A stretch of 64,000 nt of DNA from Bacillus shivajii (GCF_020519665.1 NZ_CP084703.1:2418001-2482000), one strand, 5' to 3'. Positions 27,527 through 37,210 are shown, numbered from the stretch's first letter. Numbers and translations: made by a program. The notes: generated from the sequence alone by a model not told the origin.

Positions 27527-27718
27527 ATTTATAAAATCGTGACTTTTGATTTACAGATACCACGACTCCACCTTGTTTTAATTATTGTAACTTGTTTTCC
27601 TTTCTACGTCACATTATAACAATCGTATTTAGTACTTACTATGAATGTTATCCTATATTAAAATGGTAGTATAATTTTCATAATACCCGTACATACCCTG
27701 TAGAAATGAGGACTATGG

Positions 27719-28567
27719 ATGAAAGAGAATACGGTCATTTTAACATCTTTTAATAATGAGCAATTAGGAAAATTTTTACCTGAGCCTTTTCACTCACTTC
27801 CTGTTTATCGAACAGGGACTACTGATGGCCTTCCACTTACATCAAGTCATCTATCAACATTTTTTCAAGAGTTTAAACATGTCATTCTCATAGGATCAAT
27901 ATATTCTACAGATGAAAGAAACATTACCACCCCTAATCACCAGATAGAATTTATGTTGCTACTGCTTTATAATTTTGCTAATCAAAACAATAGTAAGCTA
28001 TCTTATCTAAACCACCATCTTGAGGTAATAAAGGTTACCATCGAAAATGAGGAATCTCTTACAAAAATAGTGAATGATATGAGTCATTTAGATTGTGGTA
28101 ACGACCGTCTCATAATAAACAACAAATCTGTTACCTCAACACAAAAGATACATGTCCATAACCAACAGACTGCAAATACCATTAGTGAAACATATTTCGA
28201 GTGGTTACCGAAATTTGCAAAAATCGTATCCCTTAATAAGCGAAAGAATTTCTACATTCTTCAACTAAAAAGAACAACAATACCATTATTACAATTACAA
28301 CAGGTGCAAAATAAGAGTTCTAAACCATCTATTTCCGAGTATGTAATTCATGGAGGGTTCCTAAATAAAAAGAGCGTTCAAGTCAATTATGGACGTTTTT
28401 GGTTTCTTCTCTCCCCTGATAAAAAATACGTCTATACGTCGATTGTCCATTTTCAGCCTTCTTTACCTTGGGTCATATATACCCTTACTCAAAGCCCTAT
28501 TCATGAACTTGTTATGAAACATTTTGCAAAAACTTTAAAGAAAAGCCACCACATGTCCAAACATTAA
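27719..28567 (+). CDS. uncharacterised protein
   Basis: 282 residues with no signal peptide and no membrane segment. I do not recognise a family. The N-terminal third alternates hydrophobic strands and polar loops (VILIGSIYS near 55, FMLLLLYNFANQ near 85), the middle is rich in Asn, Gln and Thr, and the C-terminal part is basic (KHFAKTLKKSHH). Starts at ATG 27719 after GAGGA. It stands alone, between a MITE and a terminator. Confidence 0.5.
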   Translation: MKENTVILTSFNNEQLGKFLPEPFHSLPVYRTGTTDGLPLTSSHLSTFFQEFKHVILIGSIYSTDERNITTPNHQIEFMLLLLYNFANQNNSKLSYLNHHLEVIKVTIENEESLTKIVNDMSHLDCGNDRLIINNKSVTSTQKIHVHNQQTANTISETYFEWLPKFAKIVSLNKRKNFYILQLKRTTIPLLQLQQVQNKSSKPSISEYVIHGGFLNKKSVQVNYGRFWFLLSPDKKYVYTSIVHFQPSLPWVIYTLTQSPIHELVMKHFAKTLKKSHHMSKH

Positions 28568-28616
28568 GCATACGACCATTGAATAGGCAACATGGTTAAA
28601 ATACTCACCTTAAAAA

Positions 28617-28646
28617 AACAAGCTGAGAGTCCTCCTCTCAACTTGT
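28617..28646. terminator. intrinsic terminator
   Basis: AACAAG-TGAGAG with CTCTCA-CTTGTT and a short loop; flanked by an A run and AT-rich sequence. Ends the DUF2207-like gene. Confidence 0.7.
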
Positions 28647-28651
28647 TATAT

Positions 28652-29662
28652 TTACTCACTTTCACTATTTAGCTCATCTGAAGTAAAATTGTGCCCGACA
28701 GGAGATAACACCTTCTCCATCGCTGACTCTGTCTCATCAATAGCTTCAATCCCCTCAGCAGATATCGCCGCAGAACCTGGAGCTATTATAAAGTAAAGTG
28801 GGAAGTGCTCTTGCCTTACAGCAATTTGGGAAGACTCTCGAATAGGAAACTTCTCAACAAATTGATCTTTCAATCCGAAAGCTAAAGCTAATATAAAACT
28901 AGCAGTCATTTTTTCTCGTTCTGTAGTATCCTCTATTCGTTGTTTACTAATTTGTTCTTTACAATTTCTCCAACGATGATATACATCCCAGCCTTTTTCT
29001 GAAACGTTCGGTAAAACAAAAGTTGCTACCATACCGCTTACCGCACCAAGTAAATATAATAGACTAATAAACGGATAGAAGAATAATAAAGTACTCCCTA
29101 CAACAAGCATAAGTGAACTAGTTCCAACTAAAAGCTTTTTCGTTTTTGGAAAAGCGACTTCAAAACCAGCCTCTTTTAGCGCTTCTGACATTAAGTTTTC
29201 CCATTCGTACAAACGTTGAATAAACCGTTCTCTTTTATCATCATCGGTCGTGAAATTTTCGAGATCTTTTGTATAAAAAGTACCATTATTCCCAACTTCA
29301 TATAAAAACCATTTTAATAAATAGGCTTCATCTCTAGACAAGATTACATCATTATTGCTTAAATCTTTAAAATAATATTCATTCATCTTTTCATCAAGCT
29401 GTAAAGATAACACTCTCTTTCTAACTAAAGCCAATAATCCCGCAGTAATATGTCGGGTCGATGCACCTTTTCCGTCAATAAATTGTGCAATAAGTGGCGG
29501 TGAATATTTTTCTAAATCAATGAAGGTTTGATCACTCAAATTGCCTGTAACATCATGTTGTTTCTTACGCAAAACACGAAAGATCGTCAAAGCTGTAATG
29601 GAGCTAATGATCAAAAATAGTATGAGGGCTCCAGTTGGTACAATTGCTTGTATGAAAAACAT
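28652..29662 (-). CDS. DUF2207-like predicted membrane protein
   Basis: 336 residues. An N-terminal hydrophobic helix (IVPTGALILFLIISSITALT) is followed by a soluble domain starting SPPLIAQFIDGKG, a form typical of the C-terminal part of DUF2207 proteins (YciQ-like), then two adjacent helices (about 180-230), then another soluble part and an acidic tail. The usual N-terminal DUF2207 domain is missing. GGAGGA is 6 nt before the ATG at 29662. It may be co-transcribed with nothing: the next upstream gene ends 57 nt... upstream at 29720 on the same strand, so a short operon with the VTT protein is possible. Confidence 0.6.
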   Translation of the reverse strand: MFFIQAIVPTGALILFLIISSITALTIFRVLRKKQHDVTGNLSDQTFIDLEKYSPPLIAQFIDGKGASTRHITAGLLALVRKRVLSLQLDEKMNEYYFKDLSNNDVILSRDEAYLLKWFLYEVGNNGTFYTKDLENFTTDDDKRERFIQRLYEWENLMSEALKEAGFEVAFPKTKKLLVGTSSLMLVVGSTLLFFYPFISLLYLLGAVSGMVATFVLPNVSEKGWDVYHRWRNCKEQISKQRIEDTTEREKMTASFILALAFGLKDQFVEKFPIRESSQIAVRQEHFPLYFIIAPGSAAISAEGIEAIDETESAMEKVLSPVGHNFTSDELNSESE

Positions 29663-29719
29663 TGAAACTCCTCCTTTACTTACCATATTTCGCGCTAAAA
29701 CCAATTGTTAAACGTAAAA

Positions 29720-30415
29720 TTAACTTATATCAATAGAGATCGATTTACGTTTATTAACCTCTTTTTGAAACTTAAAGAAGTAAACAGCAAACATTGAAAA
29801 GAGTAAAATAGCAAATACTAGATACCCAAAAACGTATGTTGTCCCATTCGTTCCTGTGTACCAAACAGGCATCGCAAAAATACTTAAAATCCACACCATT
29901 GATATATTCCCAAGAACCGTTGATATCACGTAATGGCGAAAGCTAATTGGACTAAATGCTGCAGCTATCGATATTAAATTACTCGGCATAAATGGAAGAC
30001 TTCTTAAAACAACGATAATAAACACACCATAATTAGCGATTACACGCATGATTTTATTTATTTTTTTCGTATTTTTCTCCTTCATGCGCTTAACATATTG
30101 TTCGCTAAAAGATCGCGAAAGCCAATAACAAAATATTGCCCCAAAGCTCGTTCCAATCACACTAAATATAAACCCTTCAATCAGGCCGAAAGCAAGAAAA
30201 TGGATAATAATGACTATAATGATTGGAAAGAACGTAATTGTTCCTTGCAAGGTAATTAAAGGTAGCGTTACTAAAAGCATTTGATAGCCCATTTCTGCAA
30301 ATAACTCATCCGTAAAATATTCAACATTTTCATTACGTAATTGTGTAAACCACTCTGAATCTATGAAAAAGAATACAATAACAATAAATAATAAGAACAA
30401 AATTGCCCTTTTCAC
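29720..30415 (-). CDS. TVP38/TMEM64 (VTT-domain) membrane protein
   Basis: 231 residues with about six hydrophobic segments. The VTT signature is seen in GTSFGAIFCYWLSR and VLRSLPFMPSNLISIAAAF with a conserved Arg and Pro pair. Family members act in lipid scrambling or membrane homeostasis. It is preceded by AAGGTGATG. A second VTT protein lies at 44295. Confidence 0.8.
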   Translation of the reverse strand: MKRAILFLLFIVIVFFFIDSEWFTQLRNENVEYFTDELFAEMGYQMLLVTLPLITLQGTITFFPIIIVIIIHFLAFGLIEGFIFSVIGTSFGAIFCYWLSRSFSEQYVKRMKEKNTKKINKIMRVIANYGVFIIVVLRSLPFMPSNLISIAAAFSPISFRHYVISTVLGNISMVWILSIFAMPVWYTGTNGTTYVFGYLVFAILLFSMFAVYFFKFQKEVNKRKSISIDIS

Positions 30416-30524
30416 ACCATCACCTTTTTATCAAATTATATTTTCCTTCTTTATTATAACGAAGGAGATAAATCAATTAAAAGATATTCGATTTATTACA
30501 GTCTCCTTCTTTTATTCAATCATA

Positions 30525-31709
30525 TTACGTGTGAGCTTCTTTCATTCTCTCACGGTCTTTTTGACCATCATCAGATTTAAAGTAAAAATAACGGTAAATG
30601 AGCGCACTAATAAAACCGACCACTGATAAACCGAACATCACCGTATAGAGCAAACGAACATCAGAAACATTGATGATACTCCCTCCAACAATCGACCCAA
30701 TTACACCAGAGATTCCGAAAAACACAGAAATAAACAAAAGGTGACCTGTCGAGGTTAGCTCTTCGGGTACAAGCTTTGTTAAGAACTGAAATGCTGTTAA
30801 GTAGAACATCGCAAATGTTACACCATGTAAAACTTGGATAATAAGTACAATCGATGGATCTGGAGCAAAAGACATTAACAGCCATCTGATCGCGTATAAA
30901 AAGCCTGCTACAGTAATAAACGTTAACGCATGATACTTTCTAAACCAATATACACTTAATGCAAATACTACAGCCTCAGCAGTAACGCCGATAAACCAAG
31001 CTAACCCGATGTGCGACTCATCCCCACCAAGTTCGACGATATATAATCCCAAAAATGAATCATTCATTCGGTGGGTTAAACTTATGGCTAATACCATTAA
31101 TAAAAAAATCGCAAGTTTTCCGTTTTTCATTAGTTTTAGTGCACTTGTAAGCATAACTGGCTTTTTGGATGGAACGCTGTCTGGAGCAATATAGCAAAAG
31201 AATAGGGCAATACAAATAAAAAAAGCATACAAGTAATACATATTACTTACCCCGATATGACTTAAGATATATCCTCCAACTAATGAAGCTGTTCCAAATC
31301 CAAGTGACCCCCACATACGAATGCTTCCAAACGATACACCTTGTTGAACGGATACTTTTTGTGCCAAACTATCTTGTAAGGCCCCTGCTGGTGACATAAA
31401 GGAAAAGAAAAAGTATAAGAGCGGAATCAGTAGAATAAACTCTGCCATTTGGAAAACAACAAAACCTACTGCCAATGCTCCGGCAAGACAGAGTAAAATG
31501 ACTCTTTTCACTGTTTTATATTTATCACTAACAAATCCCCAAAACGGCTGAGCAATGATTGCTGCTGCCGGCCCTACTGCTAATAACACACCAATTTGTG
31601 ACCCAGTTAACCCCATTTGTTGAAAATAAACAGGTAAATAACTAATTAACATTGTCATTGCGGAATGAAAGAAAAACAACATTCCTTTTAACTTCCATGT
31701 TGAATTCAT
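30525..31709 (-). CDS. MFS transporter (MFS_1_like, YwbF/PPP type)
   Basis: 394 residues, 12 helices. The opening segment LKGMLFFFHSAMTMLISYLPVY and the GFVSDKYKTVKR loop correspond to the MFS_1_like group that holds nucleoside and phenylpropionate transporters. A second conserved stretch, LHGVTFAMFYLTAFQFL, lies in the second half. Substrate unknown. Single gene in an otherwise same-strand run with the EAL-domain gene 32 bp upstream. Confidence 0.8.
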   Translation of the reverse strand: MNSTWKLKGMLFFFHSAMTMLISYLPVYFQQMGLTGSQIGVLLAVGPAAAIIAQPFWGFVSDKYKTVKRVILLCLAGALAVGFVVFQMAEFILLIPLLYFFFSFMSPAGALQDSLAQKVSVQQGVSFGSIRMWGSLGFGTASLVGGYILSHIGVSNMYYLYAFFICIALFFCYIAPDSVPSKKPVMLTSALKLMKNGKLAIFLLMVLAISLTHRMNDSFLGLYIVELGGDESHIGLAWFIGVTAEAVVFALSVYWFRKYHALTFITVAGFLYAIRWLLMSFAPDPSIVLIIQVLHGVTFAMFYLTAFQFLTKLVPEELTSTGHLLFISVFFGISGVIGSIVGGSIINVSDVRLLYTVMFGLSVVGFISALIYRYFYFKSDDGQKDRERMKEAHT

Positions 31710-31740
31710 AATTCTTATCCTTTCTAAAGCTCTAAATATG

Positions 31741-32955
31741 TTACCTTAACCAATCTTTTTCATATAAAAAGTCCTGACTAATATCGATAAATAAATATCG
31801 ATCACTCGATAATCGGAAAGAATATGTACGAATTAACTCATTTGAGTCAATGTCGCGATAACTATCAGAAATAATTCCAATATTTCCATGCTCCATTTGA
31901 ACCAGGTTCTCTAAAAAGTATGAACGCCAGCTCCAATTTTTCCCTAAAGCTTGTTCATCAATTTTCCATTCCTGTCCGACTTTGATATAGTTTGGACTCT
32001 TTTGATAACCATTTGCATCACATATATATGCTCGAAAAGCAAATGGAAAAGCGAGTTTTGTAACTTCACGAAGAATAAAGTCTTCATGTGTATTACTTTG
32101 TTGAATGTTTCTTAATTTGTCATCTAACTTTTGAACAAACATCCATTGTTCATGGAAGCGATTGTTATCGTATTTAACAAATGACTTTATATTTGTGTCT
32201 AAAAATTGTTTTCGAACACTTCTTCCGATGCTACTACTCACGACTGAACTTAATAAATTCCCTTGTAAGAACCGGCCACTATGTTTCCATGCCGTATAGA
32301 GCTTATGAACATCAGAGATTCCTTCAAACGCTACTACCGCTCCGATTTTCCGAGCAAATAAAGTCAATGAATCTAGTACATCTCGAATTGAGTGCGAAGA
32401 AGAGGTTTCTTTCATTTCAAGCATGTTCACTTTAAACAAGTTTGGTTCTAGTTGCGATAGAGTATATAGATCGCTCCCCTTTTTACCCAAGTCAGTTAGT
32501 CCTAGTTTAATTTCATTGGCTTTTAAATATCGAAAAACGTGACTTAATTCTTCTATATCCCCATCAAATTGATGGAAGTTCATATATAGCACAACTTTTT
32601 GCCGTGGAAACCCTTTCTTCTCAAACTTTTCAATGCGTTCTATAAACAATTCATGATTATTTTCAAAATACAAAGTGTTTGGGTCAACATTAAAGAATAA
32701 GTAAGGTAAATGCTGTTCCTTTTTCTCTAGAAACATGTCAATCGCTTTAATTTGTAACAGCTCTTCTATTTCCCATTTATACTCTTGAGGGACATTTGAA
32801 TCCATAAAAAAAGAACCTAGACTCAGGTTTTTCTCCTCAAAGTTTATATTTCCTAACACTTCATAACCGATGACTTCATACTTCTCCAAGTTAAATACAG
32901 GTTGAAAGACAGGAGAAATGGAAGATTGGTTCATCATCACCGTTAATGGATCCAT
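31741..32955 (-). CDS. ykuI: YkuI-like degenerate EAL-domain protein
   Basis: 404 residues: an EAL fold (about 10-250) and a YkuI C-terminal PAS-like sensor (about 270-400, with KNWSWRSYFLENLVQM and RTYSFRLSSDRYLFID). Compared with Bacillus YkuI from memory, Glu32 of the EVL motif and the FFNVD Asn are kept, but the two Glu of LEITEH are replaced (LYMNFHQ) and the DN pair is TD (GLTDLG). It therefore probably binds or once bound cyclic di-GMP without hydrolysing it. The start at 32955 is set by AAAGGAGG 6 nt upstream. Cytoplasmic. Confidence 0.85.
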   Translation of the reverse strand: MDPLTVMMNQSSISPVFQPVFNLEKYEVIGYEVLGNINFEEKNLSLGSFFMDSNVPQEYKWEIEELLQIKAIDMFLEKKEQHLPYLFFNVDPNTLYFENNHELFIERIEKFEKKGFPRQKVVLYMNFHQFDGDIEELSHVFRYLKANEIKLGLTDLGKKGSDLYTLSQLEPNLFKVNMLEMKETSSSHSIRDVLDSLTLFARKIGAVVAFEGISDVHKLYTAWKHSGRFLQGNLLSSVVSSSIGRSVRKQFLDTNIKSFVKYDNNRFHEQWMFVQKLDDKLRNIQQSNTHEDFILREVTKLAFPFAFRAYICDANGYQKSPNYIKVGQEWKIDEQALGKNWSWRSYFLENLVQMEHGNIGIISDSYRDIDSNELIRTYSFRLSSDRYLFIDISQDFLYEKDWLR

Positions 32956-33104
32956 AGTTTCCTCCTTTAAAACATGAAGATTCATTTATTATAACATGAA
33001 TTTACAGTCTTATAGATGAAAAAGAATGAAGTCGAGTATTTATTAATTAAGACTATTTTCGTAACATTGTTGTTTTACTTGTGTTTGCTAACAGCGGACG
33101 CTTA

Positions 33105-33238
33105 CACCTCTAGGTACAAGTGCGACATCCGTTCATGCATCATTTTATTTGCATTCACGGTGTCTTCTTTGCACCTCTGGGCACAAGTGCGACATCCGTT
33201 CATGCATCATTTTATTTTCATTCACGGTGTCTTCTTTG
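33105..33238. repeat. 67-bp tandem duplication
   Basis: Two adjacent copies that differ at only a few positions; each starts CACCTCTRGGYACAAGTGCG. A single related sequence is found at 42327 and another at 42600. Confidence 0.85.
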
Positions 33239-33336
33239 CCGCAGCACGACCTCAACTTCCTCGACGTTTTAGGTAATTTTCGGTTACCGCTTCTTCCTCT
33301 ACTAGCTTTGCCACGAAGCTAGGTCCGTCGAAACAC

Positions 33337-33685
33337 TCTTTACCTGCGACGAGTAATCGCAAGCGCATTCTTTATCTGCGACGAGTAACCGCAGGAGCAT
33401 TCTTTATCTGCGACGAGTAACCGCAGGAGCAACGAAAGCCACTACACTGAACATGCTATGAGCTGTGCCGACGGATCCTCACCAAAGAATCAGCTCTTAG
33501 AGGAAGGCACAACGAGCATTCACTTCTCCGAATATTCTTCGAGCTGCCTCGACGCATCATCTTCCATGAAGTGCTTGAAGAGGAAGAGGCACGTAGTCTG
33601 CGACGAGTAACCGCAGGAGCATTCTTTATCTGCGACGAGTAACCGCAGGAGCAATCTTTATCTGCGACGAGTAACCGCAGGAGCA
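33337..33685. repeat. 32-bp direct repeats, two groups of about three
   Basis: Units of the form CTGCGACGAGTAACCGCAGG plus AGCAWTCTTTAT occur near 33348-33435 and 33597-33685, separated by about 160 bp. There are no unique spacers: the whole period is repeated, which argues against a CRISPR array. Confidence 0.8.
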
Positions 33686-33810
33686 ATCTTTTAGAAAAGA
33701 GTCATTAATTAACACTATTCCTTGGAATTCAGTTAGGTACACCAAAAAGCACTGTTACAAAAATCCCGGATGAAATTTCATGATGTTTCATGTGGATATT
33801 TGTGAAGGAT

Positions 33811-34887
33811 TTATTTTGTTAACCTTTCAAGTAAACCATCAATGAAGTGTTGCTCAAACTTCTCCCACTTATCATTTATTATTGTATTTTGAAAGTGTTT
33901 ATGAATTTGATTTTCAATCGTTAAAGCAGCATCTAAACTTATTGTTCCTTGTTTCATTATCGCTTTATATTGATTGGTAATTTCATTTAACCGATCTTGA
34001 TTTTCTGTTTCAACAGTTTTGTCGATACACTTTTCAAACATATCAACGACTGAATCTGATTTTCTATGTGGATCAATGACGTGAGGAGCTGTTCCATCAA
34101 CGATCGCAAAAGATAGTGCTGGAATCGTAACCATATCGATACTATCAGGATCTAGAGCACAAGGATATAACGTTGCTGATAATGAGTGCTCCTTTGCTTT
34201 ATGACTGATTCTTCTCATTAGCGTGGATTTCCCACTACCTGATCGGCCCTTTATAATGACCCGATTTGTCATATTAAGCGTCAGTTCATCGATGAAATTA
34301 ACTGGGCCTTTTGCAGATGCAGAACCGAAAAATCTCATTGAATGAATAGGTGAATTCTCGTTCTTTATTGGACGATTAAAGAGATTTTCAATCAATTCTT
34401 CTGCTACTTGGTCAGCTTCATTAAAATCCATAGCGCTTAAATAAATTTTTTCTTTCTCTTCATGAATCTTTTTACCTGCATTAAAAAATTCATAACTTTT
34501 CGATTGTTTTTCTGTCTTTTCATCCATTAATTCTCTTAGTTTTTCTGTTTCATTGTTTAATAATGTATAATTTAAACAATCGTTTAAATCAAATAAACGG
34601 TCCTCTAACCCTACATATCTCCGTGATAAAAATAAGGGGTCTTTGTCTCCCATAATTAGAAGGTGTTTTTCAGGAAAATAAAGGCCTTCTATCGTCTCCG
34701 CATCCGTAGGATCAAGAAACACTTCGACTTCATCTTGTTTCACGTGCTGTAAAGTCGATTGAAATAGATTTCCTTGCTGCTTTGGCGTGCCGCCCGTAAG
34801 GATCCAAGTATCACAGTTATGCCAAAACTGATATAACAAACTATAATGACCTACACTTGTATTGCCATTAATAAAATATTTATTCAT
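33811..34887 (-). CDS. P-loop ATPase of the PRK06851 type
   Basis: 358 residues made of two tandem P-loop-like halves. The C-terminal half has an intact Walker A, IKGRSGSGKST, near residue 215. The N-terminal half has a degenerate loop, NGNTSVGHYSLLYQ, in the place of the first. I recognise the layout as a conserved Firmicutes ATPase family (PRK06851) with no assigned role. Soluble. Single gene, 3' end beside the large repeat island. Confidence 0.7.
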   Translation of the reverse strand: MNKYFINGNTSVGHYSLLYQFWHNCDTWILTGGTPKQQGNLFQSTLQHVKQDEVEVFLDPTDAETIEGLYFPEKHLLIMGDKDPLFLSRRYVGLEDRLFDLNDCLNYTLLNNETEKLRELMDEKTEKQSKSYEFFNAGKKIHEEKEKIYLSAMDFNEADQVAEELIENLFNRPIKNENSPIHSMRFFGSASAKGPVNFIDELTLNMTNRVIIKGRSGSGKSTLMRRISHKAKEHSLSATLYPCALDPDSIDMVTIPALSFAIVDGTAPHVIDPHRKSDSVVDMFEKCIDKTVETENQDRLNEITNQYKAIMKQGTISLDAALTIENQIHKHFQNTIINDKWEKFEQHFIDGLLERLTK

Positions 34888-34973
34888 TACGATCCCCTCC
34901 TAGTTCGGTGCTATATATTTTATTCACACCCGCCTATTATGTGAAATCGTTTTATGTGTCCCCTAAACCAATT

Positions 34974-35004
34974 AAAAAAAGCAGTGTAGGAATCCTCACT
35001 GCTT
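34974..35004. terminator. intrinsic terminator of the PHP gene
   Basis: On the minus strand AAGCAGTGAGGATTCCTACACTGC-T7, stem of 8 bp with one mismatch. It overlaps the last codon of the PHP gene. Confidence 0.75.
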
Positions 35005-35860
35005 AATTTAAACGAAGATGTGATAGCAAAAATTCTGCCTCATCTACAGGAAGCTTTGTTTCACCTAATTGCTCACCAATACGTCCATATGATTCATGGT
35101 GAAAATCACTACCTCCTGTTTTAAATAATTTTCTGCCTGTTTTTACCTCTGCTCTTTTTGCCAGCTGTAAAAATCTTTTGATCGCTTGTTCATCATGATC
35201 GCGGTGATACACTTCTATACCATCAAGATGAAAGCTTTGAACCCATGTAATGATCTCATCATCTAAATCATAAAATACAGGATGAGCAACAACGGCTACA
35301 CCACCAGCTCCATGAATAAGTTCAATCGCTTCTTTTGGGGAGAATTCTTCAGGCTTGGGTACATAACAAGGTTTATGTTGACCTAAATACTTTTCAAATG
35401 ATTCTTGAACATTTTTTACATAGCCTTTTTCAATCAATGCTTTTGCTAAGTGTGGACGCGAAAACGTCTCACCTGTCACATGCCTTTCAACATCCTCAAG
35501 TTGAATGTTTAACCCTACTTCTTGACATTTTTGGAGCATATCCTCCATTCGTCTATGACGCATTTTCCGGTGATATGAAAGGACATTTTGCAGGTTGTCA
35601 TCTTCAATGTTAATTCCATAGCCAAGAATATCAACGTTTGTCCCTTTTATTCTTGTAGATAGTTCAATACCAGGAATAAACGTCATCTCATATTGTTTTG
35701 CAAATTTTGCAGCTGCTGTTATTCCTGCTGTTGAATCATGATCCGTAAGTGACACAATCTTTAAATTTGCTCGTGCACATTTTTCCATTAATTGTGATGG
35801 AGAATATCCGCCATCAGAAACTGTGGAATGCATATGGACATCTGCAAGCCGACTCGTCAT
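35003..35860 (-). CDS. PHP-domain phosphoesterase
   Basis: A metal-dependent phosphoesterase of the TrpH/YciV type (285 residues). Metal motifs: DVHMHSTVSDG at the N-terminus, LTDHDS, FIPGIELS, VAVVAHP and GGSDFHHE at the C-terminus. Relatives hydrolyse 3'-5' nucleoside bisphosphates or 5' RNA ends. Start at ATG 35860, 20 nt after the nadE stop, so it is co-transcribed with nadE and the yneQ-like gene; a 3'-phosphoadenosine phosphate hydrolase would be a sensible partner for nucleotide metabolism, but this is inference. Confidence 0.85.
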   Translation of the reverse strand: MTSRLADVHMHSTVSDGGYSPSQLMEKCARANLKIVSLTDHDSTAGITAAAKFAKQYEMTFIPGIELSTRIKGTNVDILGYGINIEDDNLQNVLSYHRKMRHRRMEDMLQKCQEVGLNIQLEDVERHVTGETFSRPHLAKALIEKGYVKNVQESFEKYLGQHKPCYVPKPEEFSPKEAIELIHGAGGVAVVAHPVFYDLDDEIITWVQSFHLDGIEVYHRDHDEQAIKRFLQLAKRAEVKTGRKLFKTGGSDFHHESYGRIGEQLGETKLPVDEAEFLLSHLRLN

Positions 35861-35880
35861 TGTCAAAGCATCCTTCCTAT

Positions 35881-36708
35881 TTATTGCCACCAACGATCAT
35901 ATAGGGTTACAGGTAGCTGTCTTTTATGTTCGGTTTGTAAATATTTACGTTCTAAGTTTTCTTTAGCATCTTTACTTATTTCTTTTCCTTCAAGATAATT
36001 GTCAATTTGACTGTACGTGATCCCGAGTGCTTCCTCATCTGGAAGGAGAGGCTTGTTATCTTCTAGATCAGCTGTTGGCACCTTTTCCGTTAATGAATCT
36101 GGTGCATTTAAATATTGTAAAATCATTTTACCTTGGCGTTTATTTAAACCAAATAGCGGTGCGATATCACAAGCACCGTCCCCATATTTCGTATAGAAGC
36201 CTGTAACTGCTTCCGCTGCATGATCCGTTCCTACAACTAAACAGTTGTAATGTGCACCAAGGTCATATTGTACTTTCATTCGTTCACGTGCCTTTGTGTT
36301 TCCTTTAACAAAATCATTCAAATTTTCCCCTGTTGCTTCTTCAAACTGACTATAAGCTGCATCAACAGCAGGCTTTATATTCACAGCTAAACGGTGGTAC
36401 GGTTGAATAAACTCTAACGCTGCTTGAGCATCATCTTCATCCCTTTGGATCCCATATGGGAGACGTACACCATAAAAAGTATATTCATTCGTCCCTTCTT
36501 CTTCATTCAATTCTTCCATAGCCAGTTGTATAAGCTTTCCGGCTAATGTAGAATCTTGTCCACCTGAGACACCTAATACATACCCTTTCATGCCAGTCTT
36601 TTTTACATACGATTTTAAAAAATCAATTCTTTTTTTCACTTCTTCCTGTGGATCGATTTCGCTTTTCACTTTAAGTTGTGAAATAATTTCAACTTGAAGT
36701 TTACTCAT
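35881..36708 (-). CDS. nadE: ammonia-dependent NAD+ synthetase
   Basis: Converts deamido-NAD to NAD with ammonia and ATP. The 275 residues match the single-domain NadE length. Signatures: LGVSGGQDSTLAG (the PP-loop), RLPYGIQRDEDDA, GTDHAAEAVTGFYTKYGDG and KVPTADLEDNKPLLPDEEALG. No glutaminase domain is fused. I chose the ATG at 36708 because AAAGGG is about 9 nt upstream; a GTG at 36720 sits on top of that site. Second gene of a three-gene run. Confidence 0.95.
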   Translation of the reverse strand: MSKLQVEIISQLKVKSEIDPQEEVKKRIDFLKSYVKKTGMKGYVLGVSGGQDSTLAGKLIQLAMEELNEEEGTNEYTFYGVRLPYGIQRDEDDAQAALEFIQPYHRLAVNIKPAVDAAYSQFEEATGENLNDFVKGNTKARERMKVQYDLGAHYNCLVVGTDHAAEAVTGFYTKYGDGACDIAPLFGLNKRQGKMILQYLNAPDSLTEKVPTADLEDNKPLLPDEEALGITYSQIDNYLEGKEISKDAKENLERKYLQTEHKRQLPVTLYDRWWQ

Positions 36709-36724
36709 GAGAGAAAACACCCTT

Positions 36725-37027
36725 TCATAACAATTTAAACCGCTTTAATTGTTCTTCTAACCCTTCCGCCTGAAGGATTTTCTTTTGCGTTTCACCTAAT
36801 AAGTCAAAATGAGGAAATTCATTTCGTTCGTGAATCCATTCTTGTTTTAACCCGTATTGCTTTCCCCACCAGATAAGCCTCATTCGATTTGAACAAGCAA
36901 CTTTTGTTACAGTATGACATTGCGGAAACCGCTCATCATACCAGTAGTGAGTAAGAAACGCGATTTGACCGCTTTCCGCTTTTTCTTTCCAATCATGTAA
37001 TTCTTCTTTTTTTATCCCAAATGCCAT
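36725..37027 (-). CDS. YneQ-like protein
   Basis: A 100-residue soluble protein. MAFGIKKEELHDWK, FLTHYWYDERFP, TVTKVACSN, LIWWGKQYGL and FPHFDLLGE resemble Bacillus YneQ, which has no known function. Support from context: in Bacillus, yneQ lies with tlp and yneP, both of which are nearby here. Ends 17 nt before nadE and is probably its operon partner. Confidence 0.6.
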   Translation of the reverse strand: MAFGIKKEELHDWKEKAESGQIAFLTHYWYDERFPQCHTVTKVACSNRMRLIWWGKQYGLKQEWIHERNEFPHFDLLGETQKKILQAEGLEEQLKRFKLL

Positions 37028-37159
37028 GTCTTAACACCTTCCACTATTAATTAAAAATGAAACCGAATGATTTATCAATAAATAACATGGCAATTGTAAA
37101 ATCATCTTACAAAGTTTTTTCCCTTATTTCATTGTTCTTACACTTGTTAGGATGAAGAA

Positions 37160-37198
37160 AAGGGTGCCTAGAAGCATTGAAGCTCCACAGACACCCTT
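37160..37198. terminator. terminator of tlp
   Basis: Stem AAGGGTG / CACCCTT with an inner AGCTTC/GAAGC pairing, followed on the minus strand by TTTTC. Confidence 0.65.
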
Positions 37199-37210
37199 AT
37201 CTTATAATAT

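Larger units (their letters stand above)
33042..33712. repeat. large family A element filled with tandem repeats, flanked by 9-bp duplication
   Basis: ATTAATTAA occurs at 33042-33050 and 33704-33712. The enclosed 653 bp begin GACTATTTTCGTAAC and end, inverted, GACTCTTTTCTAAAA, like the other family A ends. Inside are a 67-bp tandem duplication (33105 and 33172), GC-rich family D/C-like sequence, and two groups of a 32-bp unit beginning CTGCGACGAGTAACCGCAGG. No gene is supported between 32956 and 33810. Confidence 0.7.

Noticed and set aside
33337-33685. Possible CRISPR array (32-bp direct repeats)
   Set aside because: The entire period is repeated, including the bases that would be spacers, and no cas gene is near. 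It is a tandem repeat inside a mobile element.
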